From: Novosphingobium sp. RL4
GTDB taxonomy: Bacteria > Pseudomonadota > Alphaproteobacteria > Sphingomonadales > Sphingomonadaceae
Direction of reading: 5' to 3'
Assembly: GCF_035658495.1 (NCBI RefSeq)
Contig: NZ_CP141944.1
Coordinates: 2,940,001 to 3,004,000 of the forward strand
DNA length: 64,000 nucleotides
In this document: piece by piece, positions 1 to 9,041 of the stretch
Layout of the letters: every line of letters starts with the position of its first letter
How positions within the stretch are numbered: the stretch's first letter is position 1
Position numbers and translations under genes: made by a program
The notes under the pieces: generated by a model
Seen by the model: the letters and a program-made list of their open reading frames with translations, nothing else
Told to the model about the DNA's origin: nothing
Databases searched by the model: none

Positions 1-1516
1 TCTTGGCCGGCTTTGCCTCGGCATCGGCTTCGGCAGCCTCATCCTTCTTGGCAGCGGCCTTCTTGGCGGGAGCCTTCTTCGGCTTTTCCTCGGCAGCAGG
101 AGCTTCCTCGGCGGCCTCTTCCTTCTTGGCAGCAGCCTTCTTCGCCGGAGCCTTCTTGGCCGGCTTCTTGGCTTCGACCGTCTTTTCGCCGTCGGTGTCG
201 GCCTCGATGGCGGCCTGGAGCTCGTCGCGGGTCACTTCACGCTCGGTGACTTCGGCCTTCTCGATCAGGAAATCGACGACCTTGTCTTCGTAAAGCGGCG
301 CGCGCAGCTGGGCGGCCATCATCGGGTCCTGCTGGACATATTCGAAGAAGCGCTGACGATCTTCCGGGCGATACTGCTGGGCAGCCTGGCCGACGAGCAT
401 CTGCATTTCCTGCGCGGTCACTTCGACGCCGTTGGACTGGCCGATTTCCGACAGGAGCAGGCCAAGACGCACGCGGCGCTCGGCGATCTTGCGGTAGTCG
501 TCCTTCTCGGCCTCGATCTCGGCGAGAGCGGCTTCCGGGTCTTCCTCGTGGCTGGCTTCGTGCGTGAGCTGCTGCCAGATCTGCGCGAATTCGGCTTCCA
601 CCATGGTCGGCGGCACGTCGAAGTCGTGGCCGGCGGCAAGCTGGTCGAGAAGCTGACGCTTCATCGCGGTGCGGGTAAGGCCGGCAGTTTCCTGCTCGAG
701 CTGGCCCTTGAGCAGGCCCTGGAGCTGCTCAAGGCTCTCAAGACCCAGTTCCTTGGCGAAATCGTCGTCGATCTTGCTTTCGGCGGGAGCCTTCACTTCG
801 TGCGCCACGATGTCGAAGGTGGTTTCCTTGCCGGCAAGGTTCGGAGCCTGGTAGTCCTCGGGGAAGGTCACGGTGATGACGCGCTCTTCGCCGGCCTTGA
901 TGCCTGCGAGCTGCTCTTCGAAGCCGGGGATGAAACGGCCGGCGCCGATGACCAGCGGGGCCTTCTCGGCCTTGCCGCCTTCGAACTCGACGCCGTCGAG
1001 CTTGCCGGTGAAGTCGATGATGACCTGATCGCCGTCTTCAGCCGCGCCGTCCTTGGTCTCGAAACGCTGCTGCTGCGAGGCAATGCGCTCGACCGCTTCG
1101 GTCACGGCGTCTTCAGCGACGGGCACGACCAGCTTCTCGAGCTTGAGGCCGTCAAGCGAGGGGGCTGCGATCGTGGGGAGGATTTCGAGGCTGACGGTCA
1201 GCTCGGCGTCCTTGCCCTGCTCGTAACCCTCGCCGAGGGCGACGTCGGGGTTCATTGCAGGGCGCAGGGCGTGATCGGCGACCAGCTTGTCCATGGCTTC
1301 GCGGATAGCCGCGTTCAGCGCGTCCTGGTGGATCGCTTCGCCGTGCATCTTCTTGACGAGATTGGCGGGGACCTTGCCGGCGCGGAAGCCGGGCATCTTC
1401 ACCTGCGGGGCGATCTTCTTGATTTCGCCTTCGACACGGGCCGTGATGGTCGTGGCGGGAATGGTCACCGTGTAGGCGCGCTTCAGGCCTTCGTTGGTGG
1501 TTTCGACGATCTGCAT
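1..1516 (-). CDS. tig: Trigger factor (ribosome-bound chaperone/PPIase), 3' end outside window
   Basis: Ribosome-associated chaperone and peptidyl-prolyl isomerase that receives nascent chains at the exit tunnel. The protein starts MQIVETTNEGLKRAYTV and carries the ribosome-binding signature GFRAGKVP near residue 44, followed by the FKBP-like domain (GDQVIIDFTGKLDG, about 165; VITVTFPEDY, about 215) and the helical C-terminal arms. It then continues into a tail built from lysine, alanine, proline and glutamate (KKAPAKKAAAKK occurs twice), much longer and more basic than the E. coli C-terminus. No stop is reached before the left edge, so the gene is 3'-truncated by the window. tRNA-Leu lies 77 bp upstream on the same strand. 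Identity is secure; the exact C-terminus is not visible. Confidence 0.96.
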   Translation of the reverse strand, partial: MQIVETTNEGLKRAYTVTIPATTITARVEGEIKKIAPQVKMPGFRAGKVPANLVKKMHGEAIHQDALNAAIREAMDKLVADHALRPAMNPDVALGEGYEQGKDAELTVSLEILPTIAAPSLDGLKLEKLVVPVAEDAVTEAVERIASQQQRFETKDGAAEDGDQVIIDFTGKLDGVEFEGGKAEKAPLVIGAGRFIPGFEEQLAGIKAGEERVITVTFPEDYQAPNLAGKETTFDIVAHEVKAPAESKIDDDFAKELGLESLEQLQGLLKGQLEQETAGLTRTAMKRQLLDQLAAGHDFDVPPTMVEAEFAQIWQQLTHEASHEEDPEAALAEIEAEKDDYRKIAERRVRLGLLLSEIGQSNGVEVTAQEMQMLVGQAAQQYRPEDRQRFFEYVQQDPMMAAQLRAPLYEDKVVDFLIEKAEVTEREVTRDELQAAIEADTDGEKTVEAKKPAKKAPAKKAAAKKEEAAEEAPAAEEKPKKAPAKKAAAKKDEAAEADAEAKPAK

Positions 1517-1592
1517 TTCAAATGCCTTCCTGTGCAATTCAACGGGCCTTACGGGCCAATTCTCGCGACTTATCTCCCCCAGGGCGGCGTAA

Positions 1593-1676
1593 TGGTGCGG
1601 GCGAAGGGACTCGAACCCCCACATCTTTCGATACTGGTACCTAAAACCAGCGCGTCTACCATTCCGCCACGCCCGC
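1593..1676 (-). tRNA. tRNA-Leu (anticodon UAG)
   Basis: On the minus strand a 7-bp acceptor stem (GCGGGCG with CGCCCGC), a D-arm, an anticodon stem CTGGT/ACCAG with loop TTTAGGT (anticodon TAG), a long class II variable arm, and a T-arm with GGTTCGAGTCC can be drawn. The discriminator A and an encoded CCA end at 1593. The long variable arm and UAG anticodon identify leucine. It precedes tig on the same strand. Confidence 0.96.
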
Positions 1677-1878
1677 AAAGATCAAGCCTGAAACTCAAGG
1701 GACGTGCCCTTATAAGGACACGCGGAAAAGGGCAAGCGCCGCGAGTCGCGCTATGTGCAAGTCCGTTGCGGCGTTCCCGCTGCGGGATGGATTGCCGCCA
1801 CCCCGTCTTCCGCCGTCTTGCCCCTGCCCTGCACGCTGCCCACCTTGGATGGAACAGTGCAGAAATGAGAGGTAATCG

Positions 1879-2040
1879 ATGGCCACGCAACCAGCCGACA
1901 ATCCCGGTGACACCCCGCCGGAAACGCCTGTGCCCCCGGCCGACCCCGGCGAGCCGGACGCACCCACCGAGATCCCCGAAACCGGTCCGGATTTCGACCG
2001 GCCCGAAACCGGGCCGATCGAAATGCCTCCTCCGGACTGA
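1879..2040 (+). CDS. Small proline-rich protein, 53 aa
   Basis: An ATG at 1879 is preceded by AGAGG at a usable Shine-Dalgarno distance and opens a 53-codon frame ending in TGA three bases before the stop of the convergent sppA. The product begins MATQPADNPGDTPPETP and is almost entirely proline, glutamate, aspartate, threonine and glycine, with no hydrophobic segment, cysteine or recognisable domain; it should be acidic and disordered. I do not recognise a family. The ribosome-binding site and clean fit between neighbours favour a real gene, but the composition gives little else to judge by. Confidence 0.5.
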   Translation: MATQPADNPGDTPPETPVPPADPGEPDAPTEIPETGPDFDRPETGPIEMPPPD

Positions 2041-2043
2041 ACC

Positions 2044-3936
2044 TCAGTCGCGCCCGGCAAGGCGCGAGAACGTCTCCAGAAGGGAGATAGCTTTCGCGCC
2101 CCGCGGCTGTGCCGAGCCCGTCACCACCGGGCATTCCAGGCAATAGGCCTGCGCGCCCCGGGTAGAGAGCATCGCGGTCAGTTGCTGCATGGCCCGGTCC
2201 GCCTGCTGGTCCCGGCGCAGGGAAACCAGGCTGGCGAAATCGTAGGCGCCCATTCCGCCCAGCCGCGCCTGCTGCGGCTTCGAGGTCAGGCCATTGACGA
2301 AGCGGGTGATCGAATCCTCCTCGCCCTTGAGGTAGACGGCCTGGAACTTGCCGTTGCCGACACCGCCAAGGCGCGCTGCCTCTGCAAGGGCCGCATCGAG
2401 ATTGCCGATCTTGTCGACCAGACCGATGCGGCGCGCCTCCTCGCCCGGCCAGACCCGCCCCTGCGCGATCGCGTCAAGTTTTTCCGGCGTCGTCTTGCGG
2501 GCGGCGGCGGAAAGGCCGACGAACTTGCGATAAGTGCTCTCGATCGAGGCCTGCAACATCCCTTCGACCTCGGGCGTGAAGCCCGCGAAAACATCAGGCT
2601 GGCCGGAAAGCGGCGTGGTCGTCACCCCGTCGCTCGTCACGCCGTAGTCCGCCAGCGTCTTCTCGAAGCTGGTCACGACCGCGAAGACGCCAATGGAGCC
2701 CGTGATCGTTTCGGGCTGCGCGAAAATCTGCTGGCCGGGCGTCGCGACCCAGTAGCCGCCGCTGGCCGCCATGTTGCCCATCGATACGACGATCGGGATC
2801 TTGCGCGCCTTGTAGCGCTCGATCGCGCGGCGAATCCGCTCAGCCGCCATGGCCGAGCCGCCCGGCGAATCGACCCTGACAACGAGCGCCTTGAAGCCCT
2901 CGTCGATATTGTCGTCCAGCAGGTCGGCGATACGGTCACCCCCGGCCTGTCCCGGTCCGGCATCGCCATCGACGATCTCGCCCGCGATGGTAACGACACC
3001 GATTTTGGCGCCCTCTCCCTTCTCGGGATTCGCGGCGAGCCACGGCTGAAGGCGGGTTGCCTTGTAAGGCAAGTCGCCGTTTTCGTCCTTGCCCGCGATT
3101 TCGGCGACGCGGTTCTCGAACTCGGTACGGTCGCCGATACGGTCGACCAGACCCGAAGCCTTGGCGCCCTGTGCGAAATCGCCGCCCGAGGCCTTGGCCC
3201 AGGCGATCGGATCGCCGGTCATCTGGTCAAGCCGGGCCTGCGGGCGGGCGCGCGCGATGTCGGCCTTGTAGCCGCTCCACAGCGCACCGTAGATATCCTG
3301 ATAGGCCTCACGCGCGGCGGGCGACATGTCGCTGCGGATATAGGGCTCGACGAAGCTCTTGTAGGTGCCGGCGCGGTAGACATGGGCGTTGACCTTGAAG
3401 CGGTCGATCAGGCCCTTGAAGTAGAGGTGGTTCCCACCCGGCCCGGCGACGAAGGCACCGCCCATCGGATCGACCCAGACCTCGCTGGCATGGGCCGCCA
3501 GCTGGACGCCGTCATCGGCATAGGCATTGGCGAATGCGAGCACCGGCTTGCCGGCCTTTCGCACCGCGTCGAGCGACTTTCCGATCTCCTCGATGTGCAC
3601 CATGCCGCCCCCGAGGAAGCGCGACAGATCGAGCACGACCACCTTGATCCGCGAATCCGTTGCCGCCAGCGCCAACGCCCGTTCGATATCGCGCGCCTGA
3701 TACTCTCCGGCAGGTGCCTCGGTGCTCATCAGCAGCTTGAGCGGATCGATGTTGCTCTTCTCCTCGACGATGTTCCCGTCGAGTTCGAGGAGCAGCGCGC
3801 CGTTCTCGATCTTGCCCGCCGAAGGCCGTGCGGTGAGCGCGGCATAGAGCAGCGCGAAGAACAACAGCAGGAAAATCAACGCCAGGGCATCCTTCACGCC
3901 CACCAGCAGTTTCCAGATCTTGCGCGCGAACGTCAT
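2044..3936 (-). CDS. sppA: Signal peptide peptidase SppA, long (67-kDa) form
   Basis: Membrane-bound serine protease that degrades cleaved signal peptides. The 630-aa protein starts MTFARKIWKLLVG and has one N-terminal anchor (about residues 18-35, LALIFLLLFFALLYAAL), then two tandem peptidase S49 halves, as in the E. coli-type long enzyme. The general-base lysine sits in GTYKSFVEPY of the first half and the nucleophilic serine in NMAASGGYW of the second, with VDSPGGSA just before it, so both catalytic residues are present. Start chosen at the ATG just before the anchor. It is convergent with the small proline-rich gene and divergent from pyrB. Confidence 0.95.
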   Translation of the reverse strand: MTFARKIWKLLVGVKDALALIFLLLFFALLYAALTARPSAGKIENGALLLELDGNIVEEKSNIDPLKLLMSTEAPAGEYQARDIERALALAATDSRIKVVVLDLSRFLGGGMVHIEEIGKSLDAVRKAGKPVLAFANAYADDGVQLAAHASEVWVDPMGGAFVAGPGGNHLYFKGLIDRFKVNAHVYRAGTYKSFVEPYIRSDMSPAAREAYQDIYGALWSGYKADIARARPQARLDQMTGDPIAWAKASGGDFAQGAKASGLVDRIGDRTEFENRVAEIAGKDENGDLPYKATRLQPWLAANPEKGEGAKIGVVTIAGEIVDGDAGPGQAGGDRIADLLDDNIDEGFKALVVRVDSPGGSAMAAERIRRAIERYKARKIPIVVSMGNMAASGGYWVATPGQQIFAQPETITGSIGVFAVVTSFEKTLADYGVTSDGVTTTPLSGQPDVFAGFTPEVEGMLQASIESTYRKFVGLSAAARKTTPEKLDAIAQGRVWPGEEARRIGLVDKIGNLDAALAEAARLGGVGNGKFQAVYLKGEEDSITRFVNGLTSKPQQARLGGMGAYDFASLVSLRRDQQADRAMQQLTAMLSTRGAQAYCLECPVVTGSAQPRGAKAISLLETFSRLAGRD

Positions 3937-4137
3937 GAATTCACCAGCCTTTCGATCCCCATGCCATAACGCCCGAACGGCGGCGCGGCCAGAGCAAGCG
4001 AAAGGGAAGGAACCGATACCGCCCAAGTTCCCGTCCGTGCGAAACCCGCAAGCAAAGCCCTTGTACCCAAGAGATAGGCCGCCGACCCAAAATACACCTT
4101 GAGCCCACCCCCACCCGAGCCTAAGGCCTTGTCTTCG

Positions 4138-5118
4138 ATGACAGCACCAGAATTCATTTACCCGGAAGGCTCCGCAGCCTTCCCGCATCGCAGCCTCGTG
4201 GGCATCGGCGGGCTCGCCCCGCATGAGATCATGTTCCTGCTGGACGAGGCCCAGCAATGGGTCGATCTCAATCGGGGCACGCAGAAGCGCCGTGACCTGC
4301 TTTCCGGCCTGACGATCATCAACGCCTTCTTCGAAAACTCGACGCGTACGCTGCTGAGCTTCGAGATCGCCGGAAAGCGCCTGGGCGCCGATGTCGTAAA
4401 CATGGCGGTCGCCACGTCCAGCGTGAAGAAGGGCGAAACCCTGATCGACACGGCGATGACCCTCAACTCCATGCGCGCCGATGCCATCGTCATCCGCCAC
4501 GCCAGCTCGGGCGCGGTGCATCTCATCTCGGATCTCATGGATTGCCCCGTGCTCAACGCTGGAGACGGCCAGCACGAGCATCCCACCCAGGCCCTGCTCG
4601 ACGCGCTGACGATCCGCCAGGCCAAGCGCGCCTTCAACGGCCTGCGCGTAACGATCTGCGGCGACATCCTGCACAGCCGCGTTGCCCGTTCCAACATCCT
4701 CTCGCTCAATTCACTGGGTGCCGAGGTGCGCGTCTGCGCGCCGCCCGCCCTGCTGCCCGCCGATATCGAGCGAATGAACGTCAAGGTCTTCCACGATTTC
4801 GACGCGGCGCTGAAAGGTGCCGACGTGGTGATGATGCTGCGCCTCCAGCTCGAACGCATGGAAGGCCAGTTCATCCCCTCGCCCCGCGAATATCGCCACC
4901 TCTACGGCCTCTCGCTCGATCGTCTTGCCAAAGCGGAAGGCAATGCCCTCGTCATGCACCCCGGCCCGATGAACCGCGGCATCGAGATCGACAGCAATGT
5001 CGCCGACCTCGTCGGCCGCTCGCAGATCACCACCCAGGTGGAAATGGGCGTCGCCATGCGCATGGCCTGCCTGGAAGTTCTGACCAGACGGGCACGCGGT
5101 GTGGAGGGCTGGGCATGA
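4138..5118 (+). CDS. pyrB: Aspartate carbamoyltransferase catalytic subunit
   Basis: Condenses carbamoyl phosphate with aspartate in pyrimidine synthesis. The 326-aa product begins [15 protein letters not shown] and shows the carbamoyl-phosphate site [13 protein letters not shown] (about residue 63), HPTQALLD (about 143) and the C-terminal HPGPMNRG (about 278) of the ATCase/OTCase family. An upstream in-frame ATG at 4099 would add a proline-rich leader unlike the family, so 4138 is preferred. The stop overlaps the start of the next gene (ATGA), so the two are translationally coupled. No regulatory subunit gene (pyrI) is present; in the pseudomonad-type arrangement PyrB instead pairs with a PyrC-like subunit. 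Confidence 0.96.
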   Translation: MTAPEFIYPEGSAAFPHRSLVGIGGLAPHEIMFLLDEAQQWVDLNRGTQKRRDLLSGLTIINAFFENSTRTLLSFEIAGKRLGADVVNMAVATSSVKKGETLIDTAMTLNSMRADAIVIRHASSGAVHLISDLMDCPVLNAGDGQHEHPTQALLDALTIRQAKRAFNGLRVTICGDILHSRVARSNILSLNSLGAEVRVCAPPALLPADIERMNVKVFHDFDAALKGADVVMMLRLQLERMEGQFIPSPREYRHLYGLSLDRLAKAEGNALVMHPGPMNRGIEIDSNVADLVGRSQITTQVEMGVAMRMACLEVLTRRARGVEGWA

Positions 5119-6356
5119 GCAACAACGCGCCCCTGACCGTGACCGGCGGCAAGCTGATCCTGCCCGATGGCACCGTAACCGCCGGCGCGCTGCGCAGCGA
5201 AGGCGGCTTCATCACCGCCCTCGGCGCCAACGTGGCCCCGCAACCCGGCGACGAAGTTCACGACGCCCGCGGCAAGTTGATCGCTCCCGGCCTCGTCGAT
5301 ATCGGCGTCTTTGCCATCGACAAGCCCGCCTTCCATTTCGGCGGGATCACCCGCGCCGCACTGATGCCGGACCAGAACCCGCCGCTCGACGTGCCGGCGC
5401 GTGTTCGCTTCGCGGCCCAGTCGGGCAAGCCGGACCTCTGGGTCCACCCGCTCGCCGCCGCGACGCAGAATCTTGAAGGCAAGGCGCTTGCCGAAATCGC
5501 CCTGATGCGTGACGCCGGTGCGAAGGCCGTGACCACCGGCCGCCAATGGATCGGCGATTCGGGCACGATGCTCCGTCTGCTCCAGTACACCGGCATGCTT
5601 GGCATGGTCGTGCTCTCGCACCCGGAAGATGCCGGGATCACGGGCAAAGCCGTTGCCACCTCGGGCGAGATGGCAACCCGCCTCGGCCTGCCCTCCGCGC
5701 CTGCCGAAGCCGAAGCCATCGCCATTTCGCGCGATATCGCCCTTGCCGAACTGGCGGGCGCCGCGATCCACTTCCGCAAGGTCACGACCGCCCGGGGCCT
5801 CGACCTCGTGCGCCGTGCGAAGGATCGCGGGCTCAGGGTCACGGCGGGTGTCACGCCCGCCTACTTCATGCTCTCCGACCTCGCGCTGGCGGGCTTCCGG
5901 ACTTTCGCGCACCTCTCGCCCCCGCTGCGCTCGGAAGACGACCGCAAGGCCGTGATCGCCGCGATCGGCGACGGTACGATCGACGTGATCGCCTCCGGCC
6001 ACGACCCCCGCGGCCCCGAGGACAAGCGCCTGCCCTTCGCGGATTCCGCCCCCGGCATGGCCGGCGCCGAAACCCTGCTGCCGCTGACGATGAATCTCGT
6101 GCGCGACGGTGTGATCTCGCTCTCGCGCGCCTTCGAACTGATCGCGACCAATCCGGCAAGGCTCCTCGGCGTCAATGCGGGCAAGCTGGAAATCGGGGCC
6201 GAAGCGGATATTGCGATCGTCGATGCAGACCGGCCGTGGATCGTCGATTCGGACAAGATGGCGGCCGCTGCCGGAAACACCCCGTTCGACAAGCAACCCG
6301 TGCAGGGCCGCGTGCTGGCGCTGTTCAAGGGCGGCGTTGCCGTGAAGGCGAAGTAA
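5115..6356 (+). CDS. pyrC': Dihydroorotase-like protein PyrC', predicted catalytically inactive
   Basis: A 413-aa member of the class I dihydroorotase/amidohydrolase family, coupled to pyrB by a 4-bp overlap. The scaffold is intact (GLVDIG near residue 58, LSHPEDAG near 178, LSPPLR near 270, and ADIAIVDAD near the C-terminus), but the metal-binding DxHxH is replaced by DIGVF, the usual zinc-ligand histidine after the second histidine block reads IHFRKVTT, and the catalytic aspartate of the usual TDHAPH motif is replaced in ASGHDPRG. Loss of these residues matches the PyrC' proteins known from Pseudomonas, which are structural partners of ATCase rather than enzymes. An active dihydroorotase would then have to be encoded elsewhere. 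Function as an assembly subunit is inference from family knowledge. Confidence 0.85.
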   Translation: MSNNAPLTVTGGKLILPDGTVTAGALRSEGGFITALGANVAPQPGDEVHDARGKLIAPGLVDIGVFAIDKPAFHFGGITRAALMPDQNPPLDVPARVRFAAQSGKPDLWVHPLAAATQNLEGKALAEIALMRDAGAKAVTTGRQWIGDSGTMLRLLQYTGMLGMVVLSHPEDAGITGKAVATSGEMATRLGLPSAPAEAEAIAISRDIALAELAGAAIHFRKVTTARGLDLVRRAKDRGLRVTAGVTPAYFMLSDLALAGFRTFAHLSPPLRSEDDRKAVIAAIGDGTIDVIASGHDPRGPEDKRLPFADSAPGMAGAETLLPLTMNLVRDGVISLSRAFELIATNPARLLGVNAGKLEIGAEADIAIVDADRPWIVDSDKMAAAAGNTPFDKQPVQGRVLALFKGGVAVKAK

Positions 6357-6421
6357 GGGATAGGCGGGCCCCAAGTATCTGCTTAGGCCCCTGCCCCCAA
6401 TTCCCCTGAAACCAAAAAAAG

Positions 6422-6449
6422 ACGGCTCCTGTCCGAAGACAGGAGCCGT
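6422..6449 (-). terminator. Intrinsic terminator, bidirectional
   Basis: A perfect 12-bp stem (ACGGCTCCTGTC/GACAGGAGCCGT) with a CGAA tetraloop. The minus strand continues into seven consecutive T (6414-6420), ending the SPOR lipoprotein operon; on the plus strand a short TTT follows, so it may also end pyrB-pyrC'. Confidence 0.88.
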
Positions 6450-6496
6450 TTAGTTCACATGGAACTCAGGTGCGAGGCCAGGGCCTCGCGGAAACT

Positions 6497-7750
6497 CTAA
6501 AGCTCGGCGCGGCGCATCTGGTTGGTGCCGACGCCGCCCGGCAGCGGCCGCTGCTGGGCATAGGCGAGACAGGGATTGCCGCCCTGTCGCACGCTGGAAC
6601 ATACCGACTGGGCGGCGCGCTGGTCGAAGCCTTCGGCCGCGACGCGGTAATAGGTCTGCCCGTTCACTTTCGCCTCGGTAATGCGAAGACCGTGGCCTTT
6701 GAGCGCGGGATTGCGGGACTGGATGATCCCCCAGGCGCGGCGGGCACCGTCCATCGTGCGGAAGGAACCGAGCTGGACAAGATGCGTAGCCTGGGTTGAG
6801 CTCACAGTCTGCGGCTTGCGAGAAGGCACTGCCTTGCGGACCGGAGCGGGATTCGCGGCAGCCATCCGAACCGGCGCGGCAGGCATGGCTACCGGTGCGG
6901 GTGCCGCTTCGGCGGCACGGCTGGTGCCCCAGAAGCTCTCGCCGGTCTGGACGGGCGGCAATTCGCCGGTCGGCGCGGCAGGCGCCGGTTCGGGCGCTTC
7001 CACACGCGCCATCTGGACGTTGCCCGCAGGCGTATCGAGCGCAAGCATGGCCGGTTGCCCCGGATCGCTGCGCAGCGGTGCGCCGATAAGGCCGGCGATG
7101 CGGGCGCGGGACTGGTCGGGCCGCGCGGCGGCGGCCCACTGGCCGAGGCGCGCATCGAGCTGGTCCGCCGGAACGTCCTGCGAAGCGATCAGGCGAGCTT
7201 CGCTCCAACGCCCGTCAAGCGCATAGGCATAGGCGAGGTTCTGGCGGGCCTTGGGTGTATTCTCGCCGCCGCGCACGACGTCGGTCAACACGGCGACGCC
7301 TTCGGCAGGCTGCCCTGCAAGCGAGATGGCAAGGCCATAGTCGCTGGCGGGAATCCGGTCGTGAAGGCGTGCCAGCACTGCCGTCGCTTCGGCGGAACGC
7401 CCTGCGCCAATATAGGCAAGCGCGGTGCCGAGCCCCGTCCGGGGGCTCTGGTCGCCCAGCGCAACGGCATCCTCGAACGTAGTCGCCGCCGAATCGAACC
7501 GACCCGCGGAAAGATAGGCCTGCGCCAGTGCGGCGCGGGCCGAACCATCGCGCGGGGAGCGGGCCACGCGCTGTTCGGCACGGGCGAGATCCCTGTCGGG
7601 GCTCCGACCGGCCTCGGCGTCACCTGAAATGGCAGTCGCTCCGGTCGCCGCTAGCGGCATCTGCCCCGCACAGCTCACGAGGAGCGCGGCGGCCATCGCG
7701 GTGCAGACGGCAAGTCCGGCATTGCGGGCACGAATGTTGAGGCGGTTCAT
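6497..7750 (-). CDS. TPR and SPOR domain lipoprotein
   Basis: Predicted envelope lipoprotein of 417 aa. It starts MNRLNIRARNAGLAVC and has a signal peptide with lipobox LLVSC around residue 27. TPR-like repeats follow (about 45-200; for example ARAALAQAYLSAGRFDSA), then an alanine/proline-rich linker, and a C-terminal SPOR domain (about 320-400, THLVQLGSFRTMDGARRAW) that in this family binds denuded septal peptidoglycan. AAGGG lies 8 nt before the ATG at 7750; an alternative ATG at 7774 overlaps the upstream stop. It is the last gene of a three-gene operon behind a ParA-like ATPase and an RHH-like protein, which suggests a role at the division site. Function is inferred from domains. Confidence 0.85.
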   Translation of the reverse strand: MNRLNIRARNAGLAVCTAMAAALLVSCAGQMPLAATGATAISGDAEAGRSPDRDLARAEQRVARSPRDGSARAALAQAYLSAGRFDSAATTFEDAVALGDQSPRTGLGTALAYIGAGRSAEATAVLARLHDRIPASDYGLAISLAGQPAEGVAVLTDVVRGGENTPKARQNLAYAYALDGRWSEARLIASQDVPADQLDARLGQWAAAARPDQSRARIAGLIGAPLRSDPGQPAMLALDTPAGNVQMARVEAPEPAPAAPTGELPPVQTGESFWGTSRAAEAAPAPVAMPAAPVRMAAANPAPVRKAVPSRKPQTVSSTQATHLVQLGSFRTMDGARRAWGIIQSRNPALKGHGLRITEAKVNGQTYYRVAAEGFDQRAAQSVCSSVRQGGNPCLAYAQQRPLPGGVGTNQMRRAEL

Positions 7751-7773
7751 CGGATCGACCCTTTGGCCCGGCA

Positions 7774-8313
7774 TCAACCTCGCCCGCCGACCGTGACGGT
7801 CAGCGGCGCGATTTCCGGCATTTCGGAGAGGAACTTGTCGAGCGCCTCGGTCACGAGGACTTGCGCACTGCGGTTCAGCAGCACACCGGCCATCCTGAGC
7901 CGGAAGTGACGTTCCGCATCAAGCCGCAGCGTGAAGGCCGCGCGGCGACCTTCCAGCCCGGACGAACGCGTCGGCAGGGCGCCGCGATTCATGCGCTCGG
8001 AGATCGCCTCGATCTGGCGGACCACGTCAGGCACCGGCGCGCTGGCAGGCAGTTCGGTGCTCGGACCGGGCAGCGGCGCCGTTTCCGGCAGACCAGCAAG
8101 TTCCCGATCGCACCGCTCCGGATCGTTCCGAGCGCCCTCGCTCTGGCCCCAGTCGTTCCAGCCGAGATCCTCGATACGTGCGGTATCGACCGGAAATCCG
8201 CCAATTCCGAAGTTCGCCGCGTCCTGACGGCGCATCGCCGGGCGGGCGCGGCCCTTGCGGGCAAGCAGGCCCGGCGTCAGCGAGGCAAAGCCGTGTTCGC
8301 TCATTCCGGTCAT
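7774..8313 (-). CDS. Hypothetical protein with C-terminal ribbon-helix-helix-like motif
   Basis: A 179-aa protein encoded 2 bp after the ParA-like ATPase and just before the SPOR lipoprotein. AGGG sits 8 nt before the ATG at 8313 (a second ATG follows at 8304). The N-terminal two thirds are low in predicted structure (alanine, proline, glutamate rich). The last 50 residues contain AAFTLRLDAERHFRLRM then NRSAQVLVTEALDKFL, which has the strand-helix-turn-helix spacing of RHH DNA-binding folds such as the centromere-binding partners of small ParA ATPases. I do not recognise a named family; DNA binding is an inference from this pattern. Confidence 0.7.
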   Translation of the reverse strand: MTGMSEHGFASLTPGLLARKGRARPAMRRQDAANFGIGGFPVDTARIEDLGWNDWGQSEGARNDPERCDRELAGLPETAPLPGPSTELPASAPVPDVVRQIEAISERMNRGALPTRSSGLEGRRAAFTLRLDAERHFRLRMAGVLLNRSAQVLVTEALDKFLSEMPEIAPLTVTVGGRG

Positions 8314-8315
8314 CG

Positions 8316-9041
8316 TCAGGACCCTGCAACACGGCGGCCGAAGCCACCGACGGGACGAGGCGCACCGGGCGTGGCCGTCTGTCCGGCAAGCTGGGGCGCG
8401 GAAAAGACGGTGCGGCGGAAATTGCGTTCGAGACGGTCGGAAACGTAGTTCCACAGCGCCGTCACTTCCTGTGCCGAGCGCCCGTTGGGATCGACTTCCA
8501 TGACCGTGCGGCCATCGATCATCGAGGCGGCGAAGTCCGTCCGCTGGTGCAGCGTGACCGGCGCGACCGTCCCGTGCTGCGACAGCGCGACGGCAGCCTC
8601 GGCAGTGATGCGGGCCTTGGGCGTGGCCGCATTGACGACAAAGATCAGCGGTTTGCCGGAACGTTCGCACAAGTCGACGGTCGCCCCTACAGCGCGCAGG
8701 TCGTGCGGGCTGGGGCGTGTCGGCACCACGATCAGTTCGGACACCGAAATGACGCTCTGGATCGCCATGGTGATCGCCGGCGGCGTATCGATCACGGCGA
8801 GCTTGAAGCCCTGCTGGCGCAGCACCTGCAAATCGCCGGCGAGACGGGCCACGGTAGTCTGGGCGAAAGCGGGATATTCGGCCTCGCGCTCGTTCCACCA
8901 GTCGGCAAGCGAGCCCTGCGGGTCGATATCGATGAGGACGACGGGGCCAGCTCCGGCACGCTGCGCCTGCACGGCGAGATGACCGGAAAGCGTGGTCTTG
9001 CCCGAACCACCCTTCTGCGATGCCAATGCCAGTACGCGCAA
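8316..9041 (-). CDS. ParA/MinD-family P-loop ATPase
   Basis: A 241-aa ATPase of the deviant Walker A type: SQKGGSGKTT at about residues 8-17 with the signature lysine, Walker A' IDIDPQGS (about 40) and Walker B-like LAVIDTPPA (about 88). Such proteins dimerise on ATP and position DNA or protein cargo. The start chosen is the TTG at 9041 (MRVLALASQKGG), preceded by a run of G at 7 nt, because it puts the P-loop where the family has it; a TTG at 9089 would add 16 basic residues. There is no parB, repA or origin nearby, so this is a chromosomal orphan rather than plasmid partition. Partner proteins are the downstream RHH-like and SPOR proteins. Confidence 0.88.
   Translation of the reverse strand: MRVLALASQKGGSGKTTLSGHLAVQAQRAGAGPVVLIDIDPQGSLADWWNEREAEYPAFAQTTVARLAGDLQVLRQQGFKLAVIDTPPAITMAIQSVISVSELIVVPTRPSPHDLRAVGATVDLCERSGKPLIFVVNAATPKARITAEAAVALSQHGTVAPVTLHQRTDFAASMIDGRTVMEVDPNGRSAQEVTALWNYVSDRLERNFRRTVFSAPQLAGQTATPGAPRPVGGFGRRVAGS

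Noticed and set aside
548..2146. 532-codon plus-strand open frame
   Set aside because: It is antisense to trigger factor and runs through tRNA-Leu; its composition is that of a mirrored GC-rich gene.
2182..3969. 595-codon plus-strand open frame
   Set aside because: Exact antisense of sppA, which has both catalytic residues and a family-length product.
4902..6374. 490-codon minus-strand open frame
   Set aside because: Antisense of pyrC'; no recognisable domain.
8316..9041. Plasmid-type partition locus or replication origin
   Set aside because: The ParA-like gene has no ParB, Rep protein, iterons or parS-like repeats around it, and all neighbours are housekeeping genes.
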